A stretch of 64,000 nucleotides of DNA from Aquatica leii (lineage: Eukaryota > Arthropoda > Insecta > Coleoptera > Lampyridae). Numbering within the stretch: position 1 is the first letter of the stretch; each line of letters begins with the position of its first letter. This document shows, piece by piece, positions 1 through 10,012 of the stretch. The stretch spans positions 188,589,027 to 188,653,026 of the forward strand of contig CM069432.1 of NCBI GenBank assembly GCA_035610365.1, read 5' to 3'. A program made the translations under genes and the position numbers. The notes below the pieces were generated by a model. The model was not told the DNA's origin, did not search any database, and saw only the letters and a list, made by a program, of their open reading frames with translations.

Positions 1-256
1 ACATAATTATTCCCCTAATAGAAGACAATTTTATAAGTGAATGTACAGTTTCGAATTTGTACATATTTGTTTATAGAATGTTTATAGTATTCGAGCGATC
101 AAAGCAATAAAATAAACTACCAAATTTACAAAATTTCTACTCAAATTTGATATAAATTAGATTAAAGTTAACTAGTCAATGAATACACATGCTGATAAAA
201 AAATATATAAAAGATAATTTGGGTGGGCAGGCATGTTTAGCTAAGGATGGTCCTTT

Positions 257-303
257 TATGTCAATAAACAGAAACATTCTACATGTTTCTGTTTATTGAC
301 ATA
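257..303. repeat. Perfect 21-bp inverted repeat (hairpin)
   Basis: Two 21-bp arms (257-277 and 283-303) are exact reverse complements around a 5-nt loop. Pairing resumes outside one mismatch as a T run against an A run. The loop is too short for a usual animal pre-microRNA. No protein signature is nearby. It may be the remnant of a foldback element. Confidence 0.85.
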
Positions 304-381
304 TAAAAACACATCTGGGATCTGGTATATTGTAGGTAATGCTGGTATTATTTCTGGCCGAAGCCTGCGTTTTTAACTATG

Positions 382-1188
382 CAGTGCACGCTGCTTAATA
401 GAATCACGTTGGCTTGAGGTTTTTGATAACAATAACCGAATGATAACAATATACGAAATTCAGGCAAAATGCTTATTTGTTAGAAAGCAGTAAATACATA
501 CAGCGTGTATGTAAATAACAGGTTGTTAATTTAGAAGATGAAATCAAAGTGTCAATACAAGTTAAAAAAATTTATAAAACGTTTAAAAAAATCAGCATTT
601 TGAGCCAACGGATCTGTAGCATTAAACAGTTTGTTGACACCGTTAATAAAAAGAAATCAAAAACAACGTTATGATGCTTCATTCACTGTTCTAAGAACTA
701 GGTAATTCTTTTCAGAAATTTGTTGACACTAAAAATAAATACAAAACAACGTTATCACATAAGACGTAGTTAATTTAATTTGTTATTCTAAGAAGGCACG
801 TGCTTTTCAAGTTAATTCACGAAGATAACGTATTTACAGATGTTAAAATAATGTAGCGTTTCGTAAATCAGTCAAATTATTTTAATAAATAAATAACACT
901 GCAAAAATAAGAGAAATATGCAAAACAACTATTTTTAGAGTACAATGATAAAATGTTTCACTCTAAACAACCGTATTGTGAAAATTCAGCTCAAAAATGC
1001 ATACAAAATAAGTTATTGATCATGTATAGAAACAAACCTGACAATAAATTAATAACATAAACCTAAATTATGATTACTATAAGCGGCGTTTTTTCTATGT
1101 ATAGCATGCGGCTGGATTGTTAGTTTAGTAAAGTGATAACGTTACCCGATTGAAAACAACCATGATTCCGATAAGCGGCGAGCGCAGT
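382..1188 (+). mobile_element. Non-autonomous pogo/Tigger-like element, copy 1
   Basis: The segment starts with CAGTGCACGCTGCTTAATAG and ends near 1188 with an imperfect reverse complement (AAGCGGCGAGCGCAG), the CAGT-type end of pogo/Tigger elements. It has no coding potential. The same sequence recurs at 51169-51836, colinear over about 650 bp with small indels, including the internal stretches around CATACAGCGTGTAT and CGTTACCCGA. The two copies are well diverged, so this is an old family. The right end is less well conserved than the left. Confidence 0.65.
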
Positions 1189-2408
1189 AAGTAATTCACA
1201 CAAAAATTTAAATCATTAATTTGGTTGGAAGTCCGAATTTTTGAACCATCGCCCTGAATTTATTGCTAAAGATACATCTAAAATGCTAATAAGCTTGTAT
1301 ATTTATATTTCATGTGCCTTTTGAGTAGTATAAAAATTTTAAAAAAATTAAATTAGCACATCTTCGTTGGCTTCCGGCTTGAAAAGAAAATTAAACAAAG
1401 TAAATGAAACAAACCACTCAACCGATTATAATTTTATAGAAACGTTTTCAGGATTTTATTCATTCTATATTTTGTTTGTAAACAGAAATTAAAGTGTACG
1501 AATTATTTTTGCAAACTCAGAGTTATCAAAATCAAAGCAAGTCAACTGGTAAAACATTGCACGTATGTCGAAACTAATAGCGTGTGTAAGTAGCTTGCTT
1601 GTGCCGCCATCGTTTGCAATCTTTTAATAACCAAAAACGGTCTGAAGCGTTGCATTTAATTATTACCTTGTTTTCACTATCGCCATCTAACATGACTTAA
1701 AAATCTGTTTCCATATAAAGCTATCTCATTGTCTAACTATAATGTATATAAACAAGGGTATGACCGTGTATGACGCATAAAGAAAATTAGAGATGGGTAG
1801 AAGTTGTTATTAGAATCTTCTCAGTAGTTGCTTCCAAGAAATAATAAAGGAATTGGAAAATTAATGCATACATTCAATTTCGTTTTAAGAACCAATTGTT
1901 TTAAATATATTACAAAATGAGTTAATACAAGTAATAACACATATAGTGACTATACACCCAACTCTACACTAAAAATTGTTGTTTGAATTTCATTCAAGTT
2001 TTTATTTTTATCTTTGAATGTGCCAATGTAAGCAAATTTAAAAATAGCGGGCAAATTGCTGATTCGAATTTCAACAGCAATAGTTGTAATTTGAATGAAC
2101 ATGAATGTAGAAGGCACTTTCGTTTTAAATATATTTATTTTACTAATTACATTAGAAAACATATGATAATTACAAAACATAAAAACGTGTAAAACTTAGA
2201 AAACTTTTAATAAAAACGTTGATCAGGATAGATAGCGTCACCGGATGAGCATCCTGTATATATACTCTTACCTACATGAATGAAATAATTATGTATGAAA
2301 ATAAAATAAACAAAATTACATGCATATAGTGGAGGTTCATTCCAAATTATTTCTCATTATGTCATTTAAATTTTTTTTATTACGAACTTCAACTAATAAA
2401 CAGAACCA
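1189..2408. other. No recognisable feature
   Basis: AT-rich sequence with only short, overlapping random-looking reading frames around 1950-2200. No family or signal is recognised. Confidence 0.6.
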
Positions 2409-3586
2409 CAGTAGTCTCCCGATTATCCGAAAGTCGGGAACGAAACCTTTTCGGATAACTGAAATTTTGGTTAATACGGAGTTTTTACTAAAAGAGGTAA
2501 AAACGTAAAATATTTATGTAGGTACATAAATATGTATCTTTTCAAAGAACAAAAAAATATAATTGAAATAATATACATAATAGTTTCTATTTAAAAAAAT
2601 GTACTACATACATTGGTATATTATTTTGGAGGTGTGAAAAAAAAAGAATCAATCTTTGTTTAAATTTTGCATCCAAGCGGTTTTTTTAAGCAATGTGTTT
2701 TCACCTTGCTAAAAGTAAAGATGTCACTTGGTGTGGCATTAGGCTGTTGCACTACATATAATAATGCTGTGTTTAACGCATCAAAAGCTTAAAAGTGCAA
2801 AATTTTCTTCTCTTTTTCTTCATTCCCTTCTAATTCATTATCACTAGTATTTTCGCCATACCTTTCATTAACAAGTTCAATAAAGTCAACGTCAGTTAGT
2901 TTTTGTGCTTTGTCGTCAAATGTTATCCACTCCTTAATTTTTTCTGGGCCAATATCATCCCAACCATCTAAATTTCTCATCATTTCATGAAACGGAGCTT
3001 CTTCTTCATCATCATTGTCTGCAGAATGTTCTTCTTGGTGTATTATGTTGAGGATGCTAGTACACTACACCATTGTTCAATTTTCTGTCGATTTTTTTTT
3101 CTATTTGGAAACCGTGTTTATACCTACACCATATTCTTTGGCAACACTTTTCAAGGATTTTCTTTTATCAAACCGTTTAAATGCAGTTAATTTTTCTTGC
3201 ACAGTAACAACAACACGTTTCCGCTTTCTTATTATGTTACTCACGTTGACAGTGGCGTATTTAGAACTGAATGTTTTGTTCTAAATGTTGAGAAAAGTAA
3301 TAATAATAAACCATTTACAAAGACCTTTTGTATAAAGTCCGAAAAGAACATTTTATGAAAAGAGATGACGCATGTTTATAGACTAGAAGTATAAATGATC
3401 CTCATCTATATAAGCAAAAATTTTTATTAGATATTTTTGCGTTTTCCGACGTTTTCAACGAAATGATCGACCAGATGTTTCGTCTAAATTTGTTTCGGTT
3501 CGGTTTCGACGGGTTCAAAAGTTCAGTTTGTTTCAGAGAATCCGACGTTTCGGTTAGTCGGGATCCGGATAATCGGGAGGAAACTG
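2409..3586 (-). mobile_element. Tigger/pogo-like DNA transposon relic with terminal inverted repeats
   Basis: The left end reads CAGTAGTCTCCCGATTATCC. The right end, read from 3586 backwards, is CAGTTTCCTCCCGATTATCC. The inverted match runs about 30 bp with few mismatches. CAGT ends followed by a TCCC-GATTATCCG motif are typical of Tigger-type elements. TA follows the right end; the left TA appears mutated. The enclosed minus-strand relic at 2690-3244 fits the same family. At 1178 bp the element is well below full length, so it is an internal-deletion derivative. Confidence 0.75.
2690..3244 (-). pseudogene. Tigger/jerky-type transposase, N- and C-terminal domains fused by internal deletion
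   Basis: On the minus strand the first part (about 3244-3080) reads like a CENP-B-type helix-turn-helix: a KRKR start, then LTAFKRFDKRKSLKSVAKEY and GVGINTVSK, followed by QKIEQWC. This is the DNA-binding N-terminus of Tigger/jerky transposases. After stops near 3060 the frame 2983-2789 (NLDGWDDIGPEKIKEWI, then KLTDVDFIELV) matches the acidic C-terminal tail of the same family. A further conserved piece, ATPSDIF, lies at about 2700-2760. The whole DDE catalytic core is absent, so the product could not transpose DNA. The likely original start codon reads GTG at 3244. Family assignment rests on recognised motifs. Confidence 0.7.
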
Positions 3587-3855
3587 TACTACATTTATTC
3601 TCTAATTTCTTCAAACTTCAAATCAAAAACCAAACTTTATTGATAACTAATAATATTGTAGTTTTTCTTGAGAAAGATCGATTTTGCGATTCGTTTATAA
3701 TCGATGCGTCAAAAATCAATCTATAGAAAAATTGATGGCACAATAATCGATATTTTTTAAATTGATTTTTTCTGCAACTTATATATACTAAACTTAGAAA
3801 TAATCATTTAGTCAAAATGAATCTACAAAGTTTGAATAAGAAATGGAAATGGTTA

Positions 3856-4180
3856 TTTATTTAACGTGCTCCTGTGTAAATTGAACGTTTTTTTTTCACG
3901 AGTAGGCATTTTTAAACCCGAGTGAAACAAGGGTTTTAAAAGTCCACGAGGAAAAAAAGCCCAACTTACACAAGAACGAAATGAATATAATATTTTATTG
4001 CTCGAACAGGAACTGCGAAGCCCCCAAATTCTCAAAATCTCACAAACACAGTTTGACGTTTATGTTGACAACTGCGCAAAAACTGTCAAAACGAATTATG
4101 AAAGCGAAAATAGTATATTGATTAACAAATGTCACAATGAGACTTTTGCCGCACAAAGACTTCGTTTGCAGACCGACTGA
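3856..4180. repeat. Dispersed foldback repeat, copy 1
   Basis: Imperfect inverted arms at about 3868-3896 and 3953-3978 (CCTGTGTAAATTGAACG facing CCAACTTACACAAGAAC) flank an 80-bp centre. A tail at about 3990-4110 contains TTTATTGCTCGAACAG and GCAAAAACTGTCAAAA. The same arrangement recurs at 33333-33600, and the tail alone at 52110-52260. No coding capacity is seen. Confidence 0.6.
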
Positions 4181-4701
4181 AACAAAAAAAACTATTGTTG
4201 TTTTTGACAATGGTAAAATATAAGCAAATTTCTTATATGTGTTTAAAAAAGTTTTGTTAGTGTTATTCCAAATGATAACAAAGATTATGGTGTATGTTAA
4301 TAAATCTGACAGATGGCGTTTAATTAATTAAAGATTATTACTGCCAACTTCGATCTAGTTATAAAATTCTACTACACCTTACCGGCCTAGGCCAGAAAAG
4401 TAAAATTTCTGAACGATTATAAAGCCTGCAAAATACATCAAAACGGACGGAAGTACAAAAAAGAATATTTATATGTGTACTTACGAACTCTTTTACAATT
4501 AATTTATGTTCTTTAATATTATGCTACATATTTGTACAGTGTTCACGATTTTCGGTCGATTTCTTTAAATTTATTAATCGATTAGAAAAAATGAATGTAT
4601 AATGAAAAATCGATTGTAAAAATTCTTCAGTCGCCACAAAAAAATCGTGAGACATTGGAAATTGGAGCAAATAAAATTTAAATTTGATGGTTCTTTTGGT
4701 T
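4181..4701. other. No recognisable feature
   Basis: AT-rich sequence between the foldback repeat and the Gypsy insertion. It has several ATCGATT-type motifs around 4555-4620 but no gene-like signal. Confidence 0.5.
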
Positions 4702-4706
4702 ATTTA

Positions 4707-4846
4707 TGTTATATATTTTTGTAAGTTTGGCAACATTGCAATATATTATTGTAAGGCAATGGCTGCTTAATGTAGTTGTATTATATGTTAATAAATATCA
4801 TAAATAATTAGCATATTATATTTTCATCCACGGTGGATATACAACA
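4707..4846 (+). repeat. 5' LTR of the Gypsy element
   Basis: The repeat begins TGTTATAT and ends TACAACA, with the usual TG...CA ends. It is the partner of 8745-8884; four substitutions were counted between them, all in the second half. Confidence 0.93.
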
Positions 4847-4848
4847 AT

Positions 4849-4860
4849 TGGCGACGAGAG
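4849..4860 (+). promoter_or_regulatory. Primer binding site
   Basis: TGGCGACGAGAG lies two bases after the 5' LTR. The TGG start fits pairing with the CCA end of a tRNA primer. The tRNA species was not determined. Confidence 0.7.
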
Positions 4861-4949
4861 AAATTGGAGAAATCGTCTCACGGTGAGATGTTTAGAAATT
4901 TTTGTTAAAAAATTCAAATTAAGTTTGGAACGTGTGTAACGTACAAAAA

Positions 4950-5625
4950 ATGGCTACAGAAGCAACAACAACAGTAAACGTATTGGGCTCAATAGGAAAA
5001 TTGCATGAATTTAACATAAACGATGATTGGCAAATTTATAAAGAAAAACCTGAAGCTAAAAAAGTGCCTGTATTAATTACAATGCTCGGAACACCAGCAT
5101 ACAAAATGTTACGAGATTTATGTGACCCAGTGCAACCAAATAAGAAAGCTTATGAAGAATTGTGCAGCATTTTAGAGAAGCAATTTTCACCAAGAATATC
5201 AGTATACAGATGTCGAATGGATTTTTATAATATTAAACAAGCACGTACAGAATCTGTTAGTAATTACTATGTACGAATTAAAAATGCAGCTTCTAAGTGT
5301 AAGTTTGGAAACCGTTTAGCAGAAACACTGAAGAACAAATTTATAACGGGACTGAGGGCCGGTCCAATTCAAGATCGTTTGTGCGAAGAGGAAGAAAACA
5401 AAGGTTTAACTGAAATAGTGGAATTAGCACTTAAACGAGAAGCAACAGCTAAAATTACAGTTGAAGAGGTCAATGCTATTAAGAAGGTGCCGAAGATACA
5501 TAAAACTGTAAACAAGGTAACTTGTAATCACTGTGGTGGTATGCAACATTCATTTTCTAACTGTAAGTATAAAACCTATAAATGTAAAAATGTCATAAAG
5601 TAGGGCATTTAGCAAAGGTTTGCAA
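4950..5625 (+). pseudogene. gag: Gypsy gag (capsid and zinc-knuckle) with internal deletion
   Basis: The frame is open from 4932, but the start at 4950 (MATEATTTVN) is preferred because it opens the conserved N-terminus. The middle has the retrotransposon capsid pattern (LCSILEKQFSP, then FITGL near residue 130). A CCHC zinc knuckle CNHCGGMQHSFSNC binds nucleic acid. A second knuckle begins at CK and is split: the frame stops at 5603, while a one-base backward shift at the A-run near 5583 restores the remaining C, H and C (CHKVGHLAKVC) and runs into pol. This could be a programmed -1 shift or a lost A. About 15 residues appear to be missing after residue 31 (WQIYKE), compared with my recollection of related gags. 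Confidence 0.85.
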
Positions 5626-5626
5626 G

Positions 5627-8600
5627 GTGCGATATAATAATTTTGTAACAGATATTGACAGTAAAAATAATGTAGCGGTAGAAGTAGATAACGATATCGC
5701 ATTGTTTACATTATATACACATTCAGAAAAACCATTTATAATAAATGTTAAAATAAATGACATTGACGTACCGATGGAAATCGATTCAGGGTCAGGGATA
5801 TCAATATTACCTGAAAATATGTATATTAATCGATTTAGTTGCATTCAGTTGCATCCGACTACGACTGTATTAAAAACCTACGATGGCAGCATTATAAAGC
5901 CATTGGGTGAAATTAATGTAAAAGTAGAGTATAGAGATATAAGTTATATTTGTACGTTAGTGATTGTTAAAAGTGAAGCAAAAGCTTTAATGGGAAGAGA
6001 TTTAATAACCAAATTTAACATTTTTGACCATATAGCTAATATAAATGTATTGAACGCTAAAAATAAGGCACAAACAAAATTGAAAAATTTATTAAACGAA
6101 TTTAATGAACTTTTTGATAACCAGTTAGAAACTTATAAATATAGTAAGGTAGAATTAAAGATTAATGATGTTCAACCTATTTTTCATAGGCATCGCCCAG
6201 TACCTTTTGCTTTAGAGAACAAAGTTAATAGTGAACTTGATCGTTTAGAAAAACAAGGAGTTATTACCAAGGTGGAAAGTAGTAAATGGGACACACCATT
6301 GGTACCTGTGGTGAAACCAAATGGGCAAGTAAGGTTGTGTGCAGATTACAAAATCGCAATTAATAAGTTTTTGCATGAGGTCCAATATCCGTTACCGCGT
6401 ATTGAGAATATTTTTCAGGCGTTGCAAGGGGGAGCGAAATTTACAAAATTAGACTTTGTAAATGCTTATAACCAGTTACTAGTAGATGATAATACTAGCG
6501 AAATATTGGCTTGGAGTACTCACAGAGGGGTGTACAAATTAAATCGTTTACCATATGGCACAAAACCGGCAGTCTCTATCTTCCAAAATATTGTTGAAAA
6601 TACTTTACAAGGGGTAAAGAGTGTAGTCAGTTATCTGGACGACATTGTAGTGACAGGAAAAACAGAGGATGAACATTTAAACAATTTAAGGGAAGGATTT
6701 AAAAAATTATTAGATGCTGGATTTAAATTAAATATGGACAAATGTAAATTTTTTGAAAAAGAAATTTATTACCTAGGTCATATTATCGATAATAAGGAAT
6801 TAAGAAAAGACGCGAATAAAGTCAAGGCTATAGTAGAATCACCTAGACCACATAATGTTACATCAGTTATGGCCTATATAGGCATGGTAAATTATTATGC
6901 GCGATTTTGTCCAAATTTATCGACTATTTTAGAACCTATTTACAAATTATTGAAAAATAATGTAAGTTTTAAATGGGACAGTAGTTGCGAGCGTGCATTT
7001 AACGAAATTTCTGAAGTATTAACGTCTGAATCCGTCTTGTATCATTATGAACCGGAAAAACCTATTAAACTACAATGCGACGCCAGTAACGTAGGGTATT
7101 AATGCAAGTATTATACGATAAAACAGAAAAACCAATATGTTATGCTTCAAGAGTTTTAACAGAAGCGGAAAAAAAGTACGCAGTAGTACAAAAAGAAGTA
7201 CTAGCCATATATTGGGGTGTAAAGAAATTTTATCAATACTTATGCGGTAGACGTTTTATAATAGCTTCACAAACCGTTATTGACATTATTTGGAGAAAAA
7301 AAAGTTTGCCGCCTATGGCAAGCGGTCGTCTACAAAGGTGGGCTATGTTTTTAAGCGAGTTTGATTATACAATACAGTATATTACGGGAAGTCAAAATTC
7401 CTGTGCAGATGGTCTGTCACGATTACCATTAAATGAAACTGATGATTTAAGTTCTGATTCAACATACGATTATTTTAATTTTATTGAAAAGCAACTGCCT
7501 ATAGAGCAGCAAATTAGAGCATCAGTTAAACTAGATAAAACATTAAATACGGTAAAGCATTATATAAGTCAAGGGTGGCCAAATAATAACAAAGTATTAG
7601 ATGCTATAAAGCCATATGCAAATCGGAAAAATGAACTTAGCATAGATCAGGAAATTATTATGTGGGGCCATAGAGTCATTATACCTGAACCCTTAAAAAA
7701 ACAAGTTTTATCACAAGTTCATAGTACTCATTCAGGAATCACTAAAATGAAATCTTCATCACGAATGTACTTTGGGTATCCAGGTCTTGATAGGGACATA
7801 GAAAATTTAGTTAGAAGTTGTGATATTTGTCTAAGTTTTAGACCAGAACCAACAAAATCAACAAATAAAGGTTGGGATGAAGTGTTTAAAATGGGTGTTC
7901 CAAATAGTAATAATACCATAAATAAATTACGAGAAACGTTTGCGAGATTTGGTATACCTAAGAAAATTGTAACTGACAATGGACCTCAATTTACTAGTTC
8001 TCAGTTTTCGGAATTTTGTGAAAAAAATCACATAAAGCACATCACTTCAGCTCCATATCACCCAGCTACAAATGGTATGTGTGAAGTGGGGGTAAAAAGT
8101 TTTAAATCAGGAATTTATAAAGCATTAAAAGATAAACAAAATGAAGGTGTATCGATGTGTACTCTCATTAATAGATATTTGTTTATGTATCGCAATACAC
8201 CTCATTGTTCCACAGGTGAAACTCCGTCAAAGCGAATGTTTAATCGAAACATAAATACAATGTTCACGTTTTTAAAACCAATTAATAAACAAGAACAAAT
8301 TACTAATAAGGGGGGTCGCGAAGTATCTTTTAATAAAAACGAAGAAGTTCATGTCAGAGACTATCGTTTACCTAATAAGAAATCTTGGATTAAGGCCACT
8401 ATTGGCGAGGTTCTGGGAGCAAGGACGTATTGGGTAAAATTAGAAAATGGCACTATATAGATCAAATAATTAAAATAGGCAATTATTGTAAAAATAATGA
8501 TGTTCAGGATAAAAATCCGACTCTGAGTGTAGAACAGGAAATGGAAAAATTAAGACCATTTCTATTATCTCAAACAAAAGACATTGCTTGTCCTACACAA

Positions 8601-8711
8601 GAGATTGAAACTGATGGTAGCTGTAAGAAAAAGGTCACTGACTACAGTTGTAACTTACCTGTTCGTCGGTCACATAGAATTCGTAAAGCACCCGACCGTT
8701 TAGATTTGTAA
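5627..8711 (+). pseudogene. pol: Gypsy pol: protease, reverse transcriptase, RNase H, integrase
   Basis: Three pieces (5627-7102, 7102-8460, 8457-8711) form one polyprotein. Protease: active-site DSG with Asp at 5783, then ALMGRDLI. Reverse transcriptase: RLCADYK, LDFVNAY, LPYGTKP and the catalytic YLDD at 6632. RNase H starts QCDAS and is cut at 7100 by an apparent deletion of about 10 bases. Its usual T-D-H motif reads IIASQTV, so a catalytic Asp seems lost. Integrase: the HHCC zinc region ends SCDIC, the second Asp (TDNGPQF, 7975) and the Glu (8084) remain, but the stretch with the first Asp is missing between CLSF and GIPKK. A last small deletion near 8456 shifts the C-terminus, which ends RRSHRIRKAPDR. 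Confidence 0.92.
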
Positions 8712-8730
8712 CTACCTATAAGTAGAAATT

Positions 8731-8744
8731 TAAGAAGGGGGAAA
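8731..8744 (+). other. Polypurine tract
   Basis: TAAGAAGGGGGAAA sits directly before the 3' LTR, where plus-strand DNA synthesis is primed. Confidence 0.8.
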
Positions 8745-8884
8745 TGTTATATATTTTTGTAAGTTTGGCAACATTGCAATATATTATTGTAAGGCAATGG
8801 CTGCTTAATGTAGTTGTATTATATGTTCATAAATATCATAAACAATTAGCATATTATATTGTCATCCACGGCGGATATACAACA
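8745..8884 (+). repeat. 3' LTR of the Gypsy element
   Basis: This 140-bp direct repeat of 4707-4846 has TG...CA ends and is followed by the target duplication ATTTA (8885-8889). Confidence 0.93.
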
Positions 8885-8889
8885 ATTTA

Positions 8890-9712
8890 TAATCAAATTC
8901 CGACTGCAATGCAGCTGAAATATTTTTTTGGCTGTTACTGAAACTAAATAAATTTAAAAAAAACTAACTTTTATTACAATATTTGTAATTTATTACGATT
9001 ATTTTATATCTTCACAACTCCTTGATCGTCCAAATTGTACATTTTGTATTTAAATTTTCTTTAATAAATCTAAGGTAATTTTAACATTGTAACAATTGCC
9101 ACTTTTCGAACCACCAAACTTGTGTTAGAAGAAATTATTCTAGGCAGTTCCAAATTTGAGTTTTATTTAAATTTATTTGCGAAAAAAAATTTTTCAACAT
9201 TAGCACTGGACTGTGGAAAACATTAAAATAAATATTAAAGAAGTAAGATTTACAAATTTTGCTTCTCCACTGTGCAGCTGAATTTTAGAAATTTTACTCC
9301 TAATTCAATTAAAAAATGCAAAGCGTAGGTTAGTATGATTTTCAAGGAAATACTGATTTCATTGTAAGCAATTCAAAAATTTCCTCACTCGAAAAAACGC
9401 ACAATTTACTTATTATTGTTACACGGCGAAGAAGATAACTATACAAAAACGAAAAGACGAAATATGTCTTATTTCAAACCGTTGCGTTAGCGTGATAGTG
9501 TTTCGTTTAAATCTTGTATGAATTAATTATCTTTGTTTTGTTGTTGCAAGCTTGCAAGCATATTGTGTTTCGTAAAACAATAAAGATAATAAGTAGTAAT
9601 GACGTAATTCGCGCATGTTAAAGGTCGACCACCTATTGGATAAATGATGAACTAAAAAATTATCATTTCCTGTAATTTAGATGGGTTTTACATTAGGTAT
9701 ATGGAGTTAAAT
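8890..9712. other. No recognisable feature
   Basis: AT-rich sequence without gene-like signals. Confidence 0.5.
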
Positions 9713-10012
9713 CCGTTTTATAGCTTTTTCGAAAAATAAACAACATTTTCGAAAACTAAAAGTATGTACTATTATTTGATGTATTAATTCATCGTACTGA
9801 GCTATTATAATATCGATGATCGTTTTATAAATATTATAAAACCACATTATAACAATGTAATTTCTTGACTAACTTTGAGTATCAATAACTTTTAAGTGTT
9901 ACCGTATTTTAAGGAAAAAATTAGCTTACGCGATGGCCTAACATGTTTTTTAGAGTTTTCATTAATAAAAACATAAATATTCGTTTTCAATTTTGAAAAA
10001 GCTATAAAACGG
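9713..10012. repeat. Short element bounded by 18-bp perfect inverted repeats
   Basis: CCGTTTTATAGCTTTTTC at 9713-9730 is matched exactly, inverted, at 9995-10012. A smaller perfect palindrome (8-bp arms, GTTTTATA) lies inside at 9822-9842. The 300-bp non-coding unit has the size of a MITE. No target duplication is evident. Confidence 0.5.

Larger units (their letters stand above)
4707..8884 (+). mobile_element. Ty3/Gypsy LTR retrotransposon, defective
   Basis: This is a 4178-bp element bounded by 140-bp direct LTRs and flanked by the 5-bp target duplication ATTTA (4702-4706 and 8885-8889). A primer binding site and a polypurine tract are in the expected places. The order gag, protease, reverse transcriptase, RNase H, integrase on one strand is that of Ty3/Gypsy. 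The short LTRs suggest a mag-like lineage, but this is a guess. By eye the LTRs differ at four of 140 positions (about 3%), so the insertion is moderately old. There is no envelope gene. Several deletions and frameshifts make it non-autonomous. Confidence 0.95.

Noticed and set aside
257-303. MicroRNA precursor
   Set aside because: The loop is only 5 nt and the stem is perfectly paired without the usual lower stem; no basis for calling a microRNA.
3463-3726. 87-aa plus-strand reading frame
   Set aside because: It overlaps the right inverted repeat of the Tigger relic and has no recognisable motif.
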